Shown in pieces: positions 1 through 6,863 of a stretch of DNA of 20,975 nt. The translations under genes were made by a program, and so were the position numbers. Source of the stretch: Thermoplasmata archaeon (GTDB lineage: Archaea; Thermoplasmatota; E2; DHVEG-1); assembly GCA_003649715.1 (NCBI GenBank), contig QMSS01000007.1, positions 1-20,975 of the forward strand, read 5' to 3'. The notes under the pieces are model-generated. The model searched no databases. It had not been told where the DNA came from and worked only from the letters and a program-made list of their open reading frames with translations. The first letter of the stretch is position 1, and each line of letters begins with the position of its first letter.

Positions 1-61
1 CTTCTGAAAGATTTAAATTCTTGATAATCTTTCTTAAGCTAACCCTCCTAGTTTTTTTCAT
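1..61 (-). CDS. 5' end of an unidentified gene, truncated by the window edge
   Basis: An ATG at 59-61 on the minus strand opens a frame that stays open to the left edge and begins MKKTRRVSLRKIIKNLNL. It lies 91 bases downstream of the KaiC-like gene on the same strand, so the two may be co-transcribed. The 20 visible residues are basic and then look like an amphipathic helix. They are too few to name a family. A possible weak ribosome site (GGGATG) lies about 8 bases upstream, beside an inverted repeat. It could also be a chance open frame. Confidence 0.4.
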   Translation of the reverse strand, partial: MKKTRRVSLRKIIKNLNLSE

Positions 62-68
62 TTGTGCA

Positions 69-92
69 TCCCAGCAAAATGAAAAGCTGGGA
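69..92. repeat. Inverted repeat upstream of the left-edge gene
   Basis: TCCCAGC (69-75) and GCTGGGA (86-92) are perfect 7-base arms around a 10-base A-rich loop. The element sits between the stop of the KaiC-like gene and the ATG of the left-edge frame. It could be an mRNA hairpin near the ribosome site, an intergenic processing or attenuation site, or an operator. No U-run follows it on the minus strand, which argues against a simple terminator. Confidence 0.45.
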
Positions 93-152
93 GGGTGTAA
101 TTAATTTTTCAACAGCCTATTTTATAGATATAAAAGCATTTCTTTTTATAGT

Positions 153-881
153 TCAACTTTTTAGCAATGGTGAAAGTTCCACTCCCTTTTTAGGGGAGAG
201 GTTCATAGCAAACTTTGTTCTACTGTGTTCTGTTCCCCTCATTTTGATTATCTGTAGTGTTCTTATGAGATCGCCTTTTCTCTCGATATCCCCTAGAAAT
301 ATTATTCCATCTGCGATAAACTCCTCTATCTCATACTGCGAATATCTAAAGGTTTGAGGTGGCACATCAGATGTTAGTATAGTCGTACATTTTAATGCTG
401 CAAGAGTCGCTCCTAGTCTAAATATAAAATCTCTAATCATTTCCTTTGTCTGCAGTCTGTGGCACAGAGCTGTTATAGAATCCACTACTAAACGTTTTGC
501 ATCCAATTCCTCTGCTATTTCTGTTAATACATCAAACAGAAGATATGCATCGTCTGCAGTGTATTCCTCGGAGTCTAATCCTAGACGATCGCTTATGGTC
601 CATAAATCAATTACGCTGAGTCTTCCTGTTTTGATTAATGTTTCATCAAAAAATTCATAGCCTCTAAAATGTTTTCTTATCTTAAAAAGTGGCTCTATAG
701 TTGTGAAAAAAATTCCTTTTTCCCCCATCTTAGCCCCATTAGTTAAAAACTGCATACACAATGTGGTTTTACCCGCGCCACTGGGTCCAACTAGGAGAAC
801 AGTGCTGCCCACAGGTATTCCACCATTCATCTGCAGATCTAAATCCTTTATACCAGTCATACATCTGGGTCTATTATGCAC
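153..881 (-). CDS. KaiC/RAD55-like RecA-superfamily ATPase, single domain
   Basis: A soluble 242-residue single-domain KaiC-like ATPase. In archaea this family is widespread but mostly of unknown role, with links to signalling and gene regulation. The N-terminus has the family pattern TGIKDLD...GGIPVGS (residues 9-26). Walker A is GPSGAGKT (32-39), Walker B is LVVDS (131-135), and a family-typical KMRGTEHSRTKF segment lies near the C-terminus. The paired catalytic glutamates of KaiC are reduced to one here (TIEP, Glu63). The start is a GTG, chosen because GAGGAG precedes it at good spacing and because the upstream part of the TGI motif would be shortened by using Met8. It is transcribed away from hypA, across a 355-base gap. 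The substrate or partner is not apparent. Confidence 0.85.
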   Translation of the reverse strand: MHNRPRCMTGIKDLDLQMNGGIPVGSTVLLVGPSGAGKTTLCMQFLTNGAKMGEKGIFFTTIEPLFKIRKHFRGYEFFDETLIKTGRLSVIDLWTISDRLGLDSEEYTADDAYLLFDVLTEIAEELDAKRLVVDSITALCHRLQTKEMIRDFIFRLGATLAALKCTTILTSDVPPQTFRYSQYEIEEFIADGIIFLGDIERKGDLIRTLQIIKMRGTEHSRTKFAMNLSPKKGVELSPLLKS

Positions 882-1236
882 GTTTGTTTCTCTCCTCGTC
901 CTCGTAATTTGATCCTAAGGTCTGCTATCAAAAAATGGTTTTTTATCTTAAATTAAAGTTTTATTAAAAAAACCTTCCTGCTGATCTTTTTTCTGAGAAA
1001 GATGTTTTTTTAGAAAAAAGTGATAGAAAAGCTAATAAAATAAGGTGATATCAGGTAGATTTTATGATATCACTTGGGTACTTTCTTTTGTCTCTCCTGG
1101 TTATATTCATATAATGATCTGCTTTAGATAATGGCAAATCTTATGCTGGGTTATAGGATTTTTTTGGGATGTAACAATATTTTTTTCTAGATATAGTAAA
1201 ATTTAAACCATCTTCTTAGGTACATGATTCACATTT
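882..1236. promoter_or_regulatory. Divergent intergenic region between KaiC-like gene and hypA
   Basis: A 355-base AT-rich gap with no convincing gene. On the minus strand a TATA-like stretch (TTTAATTTAAGATAAAA, about 943-959) could serve the KaiC-like gene. On the plus strand AAATTTAAAC (about 1198-1207), some 30 bases before the hypA ATG, could give a short-leader or leaderless hypA transcript. No good ribosome site precedes hypA, which fits. The gap also contains the paired palindromes at 1045-1073. Confidence 0.4.
1045..1073. repeat. Paired TGATATCA palindromes (putative operator)
   Basis: GTGATATCA (1045-1053) and TGATATCAC (1065-1073) form a perfect 9-base inverted repeat with an 11-base spacer. 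The core octamer TGATATCA is itself a palindrome, and the two copies start 19 bases apart, about two helical turns. This is the geometry of a double dimer binding site between two divergent genes. No regulator is encoded nearby, so the function is inferred. Confidence 0.4.
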
Positions 1237-1653
1237 ATGCATGAGTGGGCACTTGCTGAATCGATAGTCGATACTGCGGTGGATACAGCAAAGAGAGAGA
1301 GACTAAGAACCATTGACGAAATCATCATCCTAATCGGAGAATTACAGCAGATAGAGAGAGATATCTTTGAATTTGCTTTGAAGGAGATAACTAAGACTAG
1401 GAAAACAATAGGTTTTAAAAAAACAATTTTTAATATTAAGATAGAGAAAAGTAGGCTTAAATGTAGAGTATGTGGATATACATGGAGTTTCAATGAAATC
1501 AGGAAAAATCTTAGTGAGGAGGAATCAGAGGCTATACATTTTATACCCGAGATTGCCTTTGTTCACACCAGATGTCCAAGATGTAATAGCCCAGATTTTG
1601 AGATCATAAGCGGAAGAGGCATCGCTATAAAATCAATCCGAGGATCAAGATAA
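1237..1653 (+). CDS. hypA: Hydrogenase nickel metallochaperone HypA
   Basis: HypA (138 residues) binds nickel and, with HypB, delivers it to the large subunit of [NiFe]-hydrogenases in the cytoplasm. The protein starts MHEWALAESIV: the amino-terminal Met-His-Glu is the nickel site, so the ATG is certain. The zinc site is formed by Cys76-x2-Cys79 and Cys113-x2-Cys116. The stretch between the two cysteine pairs is longer than in bacterial HypA, as in Thermococcus HypA. The stop codon directly abuts the ATG of the next gene, an ATPase-type HypB, so the two are clearly coupled. It implies a [NiFe] enzyme in the genome even though no large subunit lies in this window. Confidence 0.95.
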   Translation: MHEWALAESIVDTAVDTAKRERLRTIDEIIILIGELQQIERDIFEFALKEITKTRKTIGFKKTIFNIKIEKSRLKCRVCGYTWSFNEIRKNLSEEESEAIHFIPEIAFVHTRCPRCNSPDFEIISGRGIAIKSIRGSR

Positions 1654-2388
1654 ATGGCGTATATAGAGCCTAGAACAAGTGTTATTGATAAGAGACTTAG
1701 GAACATTAAACGAATTATTTCAGTAGCAAGTGGTAAGGGTGGCGTAGGTAAAAGCCTAGTGGCGTCTAGTCTTGCATTGTCTCTCTCAAGGAAAGGATAT
1801 AAAACTGGTTTGATGGACTTAGATTTATATGGTCCCTCATCGCATATAATTCTTGGGGTAAAGGATGTATATCCTCAAGAGGAAAAAGGTATTGTACCAC
1901 CAGAGGTACATGGTATACGTTTCATGTCAATAGTTTATTACACCGATGATAAGCCCTCTCCTTTCAGAGGAACTGATATATCAAACATAATAATAGAACT
2001 GCTTGCTATTACACAATGGGGTTCTTTAGATTTTCTCATCATCGACATGCCACCTGGTATAGGAGATGAAACATTGGATGTCATCCGTTTCATCAAAGAC
2101 AGTAAATTCCTGGTGGTAACTACTCCTTCCAAGGTTGCTCTGGGAGCGGTGAACAAGTTAATTTGGATACTAAAAGAGTTAAAAATACCAGTCATAGGTG
2201 TTGTAGAAAATATGGCTAGAAATCAATCCTTCTTCATCAGAAATGAGATCAGAAAAACAGGTCTCCATTATCTTGGAGCCATCTGTTTTGATGAAAATCT
2301 TGAGGATGCAATTGGAGATACAGAAAAGCTTATGAAAACCAGTTTTATGAGAGATCTCAACAACATCGTTGCCAAAATAAATCTATAA
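1654..2388 (+). CDS. hypB: ATPase-type HypB (Mrp/MinD-family nickel-delivery ATPase)
   Basis: A 244-residue deviant-Walker P-loop ATPase. Motifs: SGKGGVGKS (26-34), DLDLYGPS (55-62), IIDMPPGIGDE (129-139) and VVENMA (183-188). These are Mrp/NBP35 hallmarks, but the CxxC cluster ligands that normally follow VENM in iron-sulfur carriers are missing (ARNQSFFI instead). Established knowledge: in Thermococcus kodakarensis a Mrp/MinD-type ATPase replaces the GTPase HypB and forms a nickel-loading complex with HypA. The gene starts one base after the hypA stop, so I assign it this role. A general Mrp iron-sulfur carrier is the alternative, made less likely by the missing cysteines and the hypA neighbour. 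Confidence 0.85.
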   Translation: MAYIEPRTSVIDKRLRNIKRIISVASGKGGVGKSLVASSLALSLSRKGYKTGLMDLDLYGPSSHIILGVKDVYPQEEKGIVPPEVHGIRFMSIVYYTDDKPSPFRGTDISNIIIELLAITQWGSLDFLIIDMPPGIGDETLDVIRFIKDSKFLVVTTPSKVALGAVNKLIWILKELKIPVIGVVENMARNQSFFIRNEIRKTGLHYLGAICFDENLEDAIGDTEKLMKTSFMRDLNNIVAKINL

Positions 2389-2440
2389 AAAGAGGATTTT
2401 AGAATTCTTCTCGCCGTATCTCATTATTTTTGGATAAACA

Positions 2441-3757
2441 TCATTGGTTTGTTCTGTTAAGTATATGGTCTCGTGCTTCGCCGACTGTAAACAGAGAACC
2501 AGTTACGCAAACTAGATCATCCTTATCTGCGTTAGATATCGCATGTTCCATAGCATCAGAGATAGTTTCTTTGGATACCACCTTTTTGTTGCGATCTATC
2601 CTTTTGATTATCTCCTCTATAACTCTTGGATGGCTTGCTCTAATCATGTTTGGCTGGGTCGCAACTACATAATCTGAGATAGGTATGACGATTGATAGCA
2701 TCCTCCTAACATCTTTATCTTTCATGATCCCTATTACAAGTATCATTTTGTTGTATCTAAAATCGTCTTGCAATGTTTTTTTCAACATGGATATACCTGC
2801 AGAGTTGTGTGCTCCGTCTAATAGAACAACAGGGTTTCTACTGATTATTTCCATTCTCCCCGGGTTATGGGTGGTGGATATACCGGTGGTGATACTGCTG
2901 TTAGGAACATATATTCCCTGCATCTGAAGTTTTTCTATAGCGGCAATGGCTAATGCAATGTTTTCGCCTTGATGCTCTCCAAGCAGAGGTGTTTTAACAT
3001 TATAATCTGCTAGGGCTCCTTTGATAAAAAATTTTTGATATCTCATGTTGTGTGCTTTTCTCCTCCAGTTTTCTCGGCTGATAATAGTAAGGGATGCATT
3101 TTGTTCTTTTGAAACCCTCTGTATAACTCTGCATGCTTTGTATTCCGCGGCGGTAATAACCTGTCCATTTTCTTTTATGATACCTGCTTTTTCAGATGCT
3201 ATTTCCTCTAATTTTTCTCCCAGGATGTCTGTATGTTCTAATGAAACATTTGTTATGATGGATACTATTGGTTCGACAATGTTTGTCGCGTCATGTCTTC
3301 CACCTAGTCCTACTTCGATAACTGCAAAATCAACTTCTTGGTCGCTAAAAAATTGAAACGCCATTGCAGTAACAACCTCAAAAAAGGTTGGGTTGTTTTT
3401 TTGTTGTCTCATCTCATCAACAATTGGTTTAACTCTTTTAACAAGTGAAACTACGTCCTCCTCTGAGATCTCTTTATTGTTGACAACAATGCGTTCGGAA
3501 AATCTTTGTAGATGAGGGGATGTATAAATACCCACATTATAACCTGCTTTTTGCAGGATTGATCCTATGAGATTACATACAGATCCCTTTCCATTGGTTC
3601 CACCGACATGTATTACTTTGTAGTCTTTTTGTGGATTCCCAAGTTTTTCGGCAAGATAAGATATTCGTTCTAAACCCAGTTTTGAGCCATATCTCCGAAA
3701 ACTGTATAGCCATTCCACTGCCCATCTGTAGTTAAAAATCATTGTTTTAGTATCCAT
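2441..3757 (-). CDS. folC: Folylpolyglutamate / dihydrofolate synthase family ligase (FolC)
   Basis: An ATP-dependent Mur-ligase-fold enzyme that adds glutamate to folate or a related pterin (or to dihydropteroate). The 438 residues are full length. Motifs: HVGGTNGKGS (50-59), YTSPHLQ...SERI (78-90), FFEVVTAMAF (125-134), EVGLGGRHDATN (148-159), SLEHTDILG (172-180), ASEKAGIIK (187-195) and DGAHN (314-318). The ATG lies inside the end of purN (11-base overlap), so the two are translated from one message and both belong to folate one-carbon metabolism. Whether it makes folate itself, extends the polyglutamate tail, or acts on a methanopterin-type cofactor cannot be told from sequence. Confidence 0.93.
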   Translation of the reverse strand: MDTKTMIFNYRWAVEWLYSFRRYGSKLGLERISYLAEKLGNPQKDYKVIHVGGTNGKGSVCNLIGSILQKAGYNVGIYTSPHLQRFSERIVVNNKEISEEDVVSLVKRVKPIVDEMRQQKNNPTFFEVVTAMAFQFFSDQEVDFAVIEVGLGGRHDATNIVEPIVSIITNVSLEHTDILGEKLEEIASEKAGIIKENGQVITAAEYKACRVIQRVSKEQNASLTIISRENWRRKAHNMRYQKFFIKGALADYNVKTPLLGEHQGENIALAIAAIEKLQMQGIYVPNSSITTGISTTHNPGRMEIISRNPVVLLDGAHNSAGISMLKKTLQDDFRYNKMILVIGIMKDKDVRRMLSIVIPISDYVVATQPNMIRASHPRVIEEIIKRIDRNKKVVSKETISDAMEHAISNADKDDLVCVTGSLFTVGEARDHILNRTNQ

Positions 3758-4424
3758 AAGAATATAAAACTCCAGGTATCTGCCTATATTTTTCTGTCCA
3801 TGAGTCCCCAGGTAAAATAATTACTTTTCTTCCATCGATCCTCAGTCTTCCCTGTGCAAAAAGCTGTATGGTTCTAGGTAATATTTGATGTTCAACCTCT
3901 AGAATACGTGCAGCTAAGGTATCTCGATCATCATCAGGTAGTACCTTTACAGCTGCTTGCAATATAATGGGTCCGTGGTCCATTTTTTCATCCATAAAAT
4001 GAGTGGTGCATCCAGAAATTTTTACCCCATATTTTAGTGCATCTCCTTGCCCGTCTATTCCCTTGAAAGAGGGTAGTAGAGATGGATGGATGTTGATCAG
4101 TTTTCCGTACCATTTTCTGATAAACGATGGAGACAATATTCTCATGTAGCCTGCGCCTACAACAAGCTCAACATCGTTTTTTCTCAGTATCTCATCTATC
4201 ATCTTTTCATGTTCTTCTCTGCTCCTCTTATGAGGATCGACAAAAAATGATTTTATGTTATGCTTTTCAGCGCGTTTTAAAGCAAAAGCATCTTTGTTGT
4301 CACTTATAACTACTACAACCTCTGCATCTATCATTTTTTTTTCAGATGCATCGATTATACTCTGTAGATCTGTTCCTCTTCCTGATGCTAAAACACCTAC
4401 TCTCAATTTTTTTTTCATTGTCAT
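3747..4424 (-). CDS. purN: Phosphoribosylglycinamide formyltransferase (PurN)
   Basis: Transfers the formyl group of 10-formyltetrahydrofolate to GAR in purine synthesis. With the ATG at 4422-4424 the protein has 225 residues. The catalytic trio lies in NIHPSLLPSFKG (Asn111, His113) and MDHGPI (Asp149), and the N-terminal GVLASGRGTDLQS loop binds the phosphate. An in-frame TTG at 4451 would add nine residues. I prefer the ATG because AAGGGA (4432-4437) sits 7 bases before it and a TATA box lies upstream at the right distance. The folate-dependent enzyme is notable because many archaea use formate-dependent PurT or PurP routes. It is coupled to folC. Confidence 0.93.
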   Translation of the reverse strand: MTMKKKLRVGVLASGRGTDLQSIIDASEKKMIDAEVVVVISDNKDAFALKRAEKHNIKSFFVDPHKRSREEHEKMIDEILRKNDVELVVGAGYMRILSPSFIRKWYGKLINIHPSLLPSFKGIDGQGDALKYGVKISGCTTHFMDEKMDHGPIILQAAVKVLPDDDRDTLAARILEVEHQILPRTIQLFAQGRLRIDGRKVIILPGDSWTEKYRQIPGVLYSYGY

Positions 4425-4610
4425 CACAACTTCCCTTAATTTGTCAAACAATTTTTTTTGTTTTTTATCCTTATATTATATGACATTTAATGGTGTTACT
4501 CTACTTGTTTTTTCTGATAACCTGATAGTGGTTTTTGATTTTTTCCGTTGTCAGAATAGTACCAAAACATACAAAAAATATTTATTTTAAAATAAATAAA
4601 TATATATTTA
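4425..4610. promoter_or_regulatory. Divergent promoter region, purN and HExxH gene
   Basis: On the minus strand TATAATATAA (4471-4481) predicts a start about 25 bases downstream and a short leader carrying the purN ribosome site. On the plus strand the DNA from about 4573 to 4610 is almost pure A/T, includes a 20-base perfect palindrome (4579-4598), and sits where a TATA box for a leaderless transcript of the 4611 gene would be. No gene was seen in the gap. Confidence 0.5.
4579..4598. repeat. 20-base perfect AT palindrome at the promoter of the HExxH gene
   Basis: TATTTATTTTAAAATAAATA is identical to its reverse complement and ends 12 bases before the ATG at 4611. It would overlap the TATA box or transcription start, so it could be a repressor site. 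Because it contains only A and T, chance cannot be excluded. Confidence 0.4.
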
Positions 4611-5009
4611 ATGAAATTTAAAAAAACCTGTTGCTTCCCTAGCTTTACACTAAAAAACAAAGTCCTAATCATGCTAATAAGTTTCTTCGTTTCATGTCTC
4701 ACCCTAACTGCAACTACCCCCCTACATGAAACCACTCACTGGATACTATCCTATATAGACCCATATATAGAACCAGTTGAAATACATCTCTTTAGTCATC
4801 CATATAACTTAAATGGAAAACATATTCTGTCATCTAAATTAGGATATGTAGTAGTCAGAGAAAGATATCCCAATGCTCTAAAAGATAGACCTCCCTGGAT
4901 AGACATGCTGCAAGAAATAATCTCTATATCCATCCAAATCACAATAACATTATTTATCCTTCTAGTAACCTTAGAATATTTGATTAAAACAAAAAAATGT
5001 TTTTTATAG
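4611..5009 (+). CDS. Small two-helix membrane protein with HExxH zinc motif
   Basis: An unrecognised 132-residue protein. A basic N-terminus is followed by a hydrophobic helix (about 17-36). Directly after it comes LHETTHW with His39-Glu40 and His43, the HExxH signature of zinc metallopeptidases. A polar middle follows (45-100, with the patterns DPYIEP and YPNALKDRPPW), and a second helix spans about 103-121. A third zinc ligand could be Glu102 (in MLQEII) or Asp98, just before the second helix. At this size it would be a minimal membrane zincin. Expression as a leaderless transcript is likely, as the DNA before the ATG is TATA-like. Its end overlaps the convergent phosphoesterase gene by 6 bases. 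A non-enzymatic role is possible. Confidence 0.65.
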   Translation: MKFKKTCCFPSFTLKNKVLIMLISFFVSCLTLTATTPLHETTHWILSYIDPYIEPVEIHLFSHPYNLNGKHILSSKLGYVVVRERYPNALKDRPPWIDMLQEIISISIQITITLFILLVTLEYLIKTKKCFL

Positions 5010-5693
5010 CCCAATATGTAGTCTCTCAGCTAAAAACAAGGGTAATCCACTTTTTCTTATAGCATCTGCAGCTGAATCAACATCATATGCAACTCGATAC
5101 CACTTATATGTTCTATCCTCTGTATCAAAAATCATGAAAGATGCATTTGAGTTAGAATCACGTGGTTGCCCTACAGATCCAGGATTCAAAAAAATTTTGC
5201 CATCAACAATCCGTTCCATAGGAATATGAGTATGCCCTAGTACAGTTATCTCTGCATCTACCATACGGGCAAAAAGGTTAAACAGAGACTCAGGATAATT
5301 AGGAAAAACATATTCAAAAATATTATCCCTAGGACTTCCATGGACCACATAAAACGAAATATCATCTCTAGAAAAACTAATGTTTTTTGGCAATCTTTTT
5401 AAAAACTCTATTTCTTCTTTCAGGAGTTTTTTTCTAGAATATTCAACTCCAGCAACGCCATATGGGTTAAAACCAGATGTATCACCGGTTGTCACAGCCC
5501 AGTCATGATTTCCCATAACAGATTTAATATTGTTTCTTCTAATAATTTTTAGACATTCACTAGGAAACGCATTGTATCCCACAATGTCGCCGCAACAAAA
5601 TATCTCATCAACATCAAGATTCTTTATATACTCTAACACTTTTTCTAATGCATGTAGATTGGAATGAACATCAGATATGAATAATATCTTCAT
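5004..5693 (-). CDS. Metallophosphoesterase, YfcE/MJ0936-like
   Basis: A cytoplasmic 229-residue calcineurin-like phosphoesterase with all two-metal motifs: SDVHSN (Asp8, His10), GDIVGY (Asp36), GNHD (61-64), HGSP (His118), GHTH (153-156) and then NPGSVGQPRD. The last motif is typical of the YfcE/MJ0936 group, whose members hydrolyse phosphodiesters in vitro; the natural substrate is unknown. It is the last gene of a THEP1-trm1-phosphoesterase operon, 6 bases after the trm1 stop, with GGGAG at the end of trm1 as a ribosome site. A role in nucleotide or RNA phosphate metabolism would suit the neighbours but is an inference. Confidence 0.9.
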   Translation of the reverse strand: MKILFISDVHSNLHALEKVLEYIKNLDVDEIFCCGDIVGYNAFPSECLKIIRRNNIKSVMGNHDWAVTTGDTSGFNPYGVAGVEYSRKKLLKEEIEFLKRLPKNISFSRDDISFYVVHGSPRDNIFEYVFPNYPESLFNLFARMVDAEITVLGHTHIPMERIVDGKIFLNPGSVGQPRDSNSNASFMIFDTEDRTYKWYRVAYDVDSAADAIRKSGLPLFLAERLHIGL

Positions 5694-5699
5694 GTGTTT

Positions 5700-6848
5700 T
5701 TATCTCCCTCTCTTTGTCTCTCTGTTGATCCTTTTGAATATCTCCTCGATCTCATCTAATGAGGCATCTGTCTTAAAACCTGTAGGGCTAAAATGTGTTC
5801 TCCTAACATTATATCCATTTTCGCATAATTTTTCGAATATCTTTTCCATACTTGGTGGAGAAATCTTTAGTTTAGATGCGATATGTTCAGTGGTATGAAA
5901 AAAAATCGGTCCATCTGCTTCTTCTTCAAACAAGTCAAGTAATTTCCAAATAGTTTTTCTAGTGTTTAGATCCTTCTCAGAGAGATAATCTCGTAGTTTT
6001 TTTATTATATCCTTATCATGTAATCTTCCTATCCACAGTGGTCCTATATTATTACCTTGGAATTTCTTATATGAAAATGTAAAGCTAGTTTTTTTTGGGT
6101 CTACGCAGGATATTTTACTGATAGATCTATTGGCATACCTGACGCCTCTCTTGATTTTTAGATATACTCTAAAATAATGGTCTCTATAGTAGCATAGCAT
6201 TGGTTCTATTCCCTTATCATATTTTGCTGCTTCTCTGCATATAAAACCAATTAATATTCTAAGCCCAACCTCATGCATAACATGAGAATGAAGAGGTTTT
6301 GCTCCATATCTACGTATACATGTCTTTGGATAAACGCCGCATAATGCGGCAGTATCTGTTGCAGTACATGCTATTAAACCATTATTGGTTATGCTTCTGA
6401 CTGCAGAGTCTACAAAATATGCTGGTGATCCAAATGGATCAATATCAATGTATTCATACCTGTTTTTTGAGAGTAATATATTTAGTTCCTCATTAGATGC
6501 AAATGCGTTTTTCAGTCTGTTATACTCTATGTTTTTTTTTATCAGAAAAAAAGCATTTTTGTTCCAGTCGTTGATGATGACTGTAAAATTACCTTTTACC
6601 TCGTTTGCCAGTCTTATCCCATTTATACCAGATGCTGCCAGGCCATCCAATATATATACATGTCTTCTGGTAAGATCTATAAACCATTGCGACATGAGAA
6701 CAGATATGTCCCTGTTTAACTCCATAGCTGGGTTGTAAAAAGGTTTTTTGTCTTTTGTTCCAGGTCCTTTTCTGGAAACCTTTGTTTTATGTACTAAAAT
6801 CTCTGTTTTTCCTTCCTGGATAATCTCATTATCCTGCGTTTTGGTCAT
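5700..6848 (-). CDS. trm1: tRNA (guanine26-N2)-dimethyltransferase Trm1
   Basis: Makes m2G/m2,2G at position 26 of tRNA using S-adenosylmethionine. The 382-residue length equals the archaeal family. Motifs: FYNPAMELNRDIS (37-49), the SAM loop DGLAASGINGIR (68-79), the active-site DIDPFGSP (135-142), CTATDTAALCGVYP, and the conserved RRYGAKPLHSHVMHEVGLRIL stretch, followed by the C-terminal GPLWIGRL region. Oddity: the SAM loop reads SGINGIR, where Trm1 proteins I know read SG(I/V)RGIR, so Asn76 replaces an arginine. It lies between THEP1 (15-base gap) and the phosphoesterase (6-base gap) in one operon. Confidence 0.95.
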   Translation of the reverse strand: MTKTQDNEIIQEGKTEILVHKTKVSRKGPGTKDKKPFYNPAMELNRDISVLMSQWFIDLTRRHVYILDGLAASGINGIRLANEVKGNFTVIINDWNKNAFFLIKKNIEYNRLKNAFASNEELNILLSKNRYEYIDIDPFGSPAYFVDSAVRSITNNGLIACTATDTAALCGVYPKTCIRRYGAKPLHSHVMHEVGLRILIGFICREAAKYDKGIEPMLCYYRDHYFRVYLKIKRGVRYANRSISKISCVDPKKTSFTFSYKKFQGNNIGPLWIGRLHDKDIIKKLRDYLSEKDLNTRKTIWKLLDLFEEEADGPIFFHTTEHIASKLKISPPSMEKIFEKLCENGYNVRRTHFSPTGFKTDASLDEIEEIFKRINRETKRGR

Positions 6849-6863
6849 ACATTTTTTCTTTTT

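Noticed and set aside
1654..2388. General Mrp/NBP35 iron-sulfur cluster carrier
   Set aside because: The CxxC after VENM is absent and the gene is fused in layout to hypA, favouring ATPase-type HypB.
2685..2927. Hydrophobic plus-strand frames across folC
   Set aside because: They are antisense shadows of a clear FolC protein with all motifs in place.
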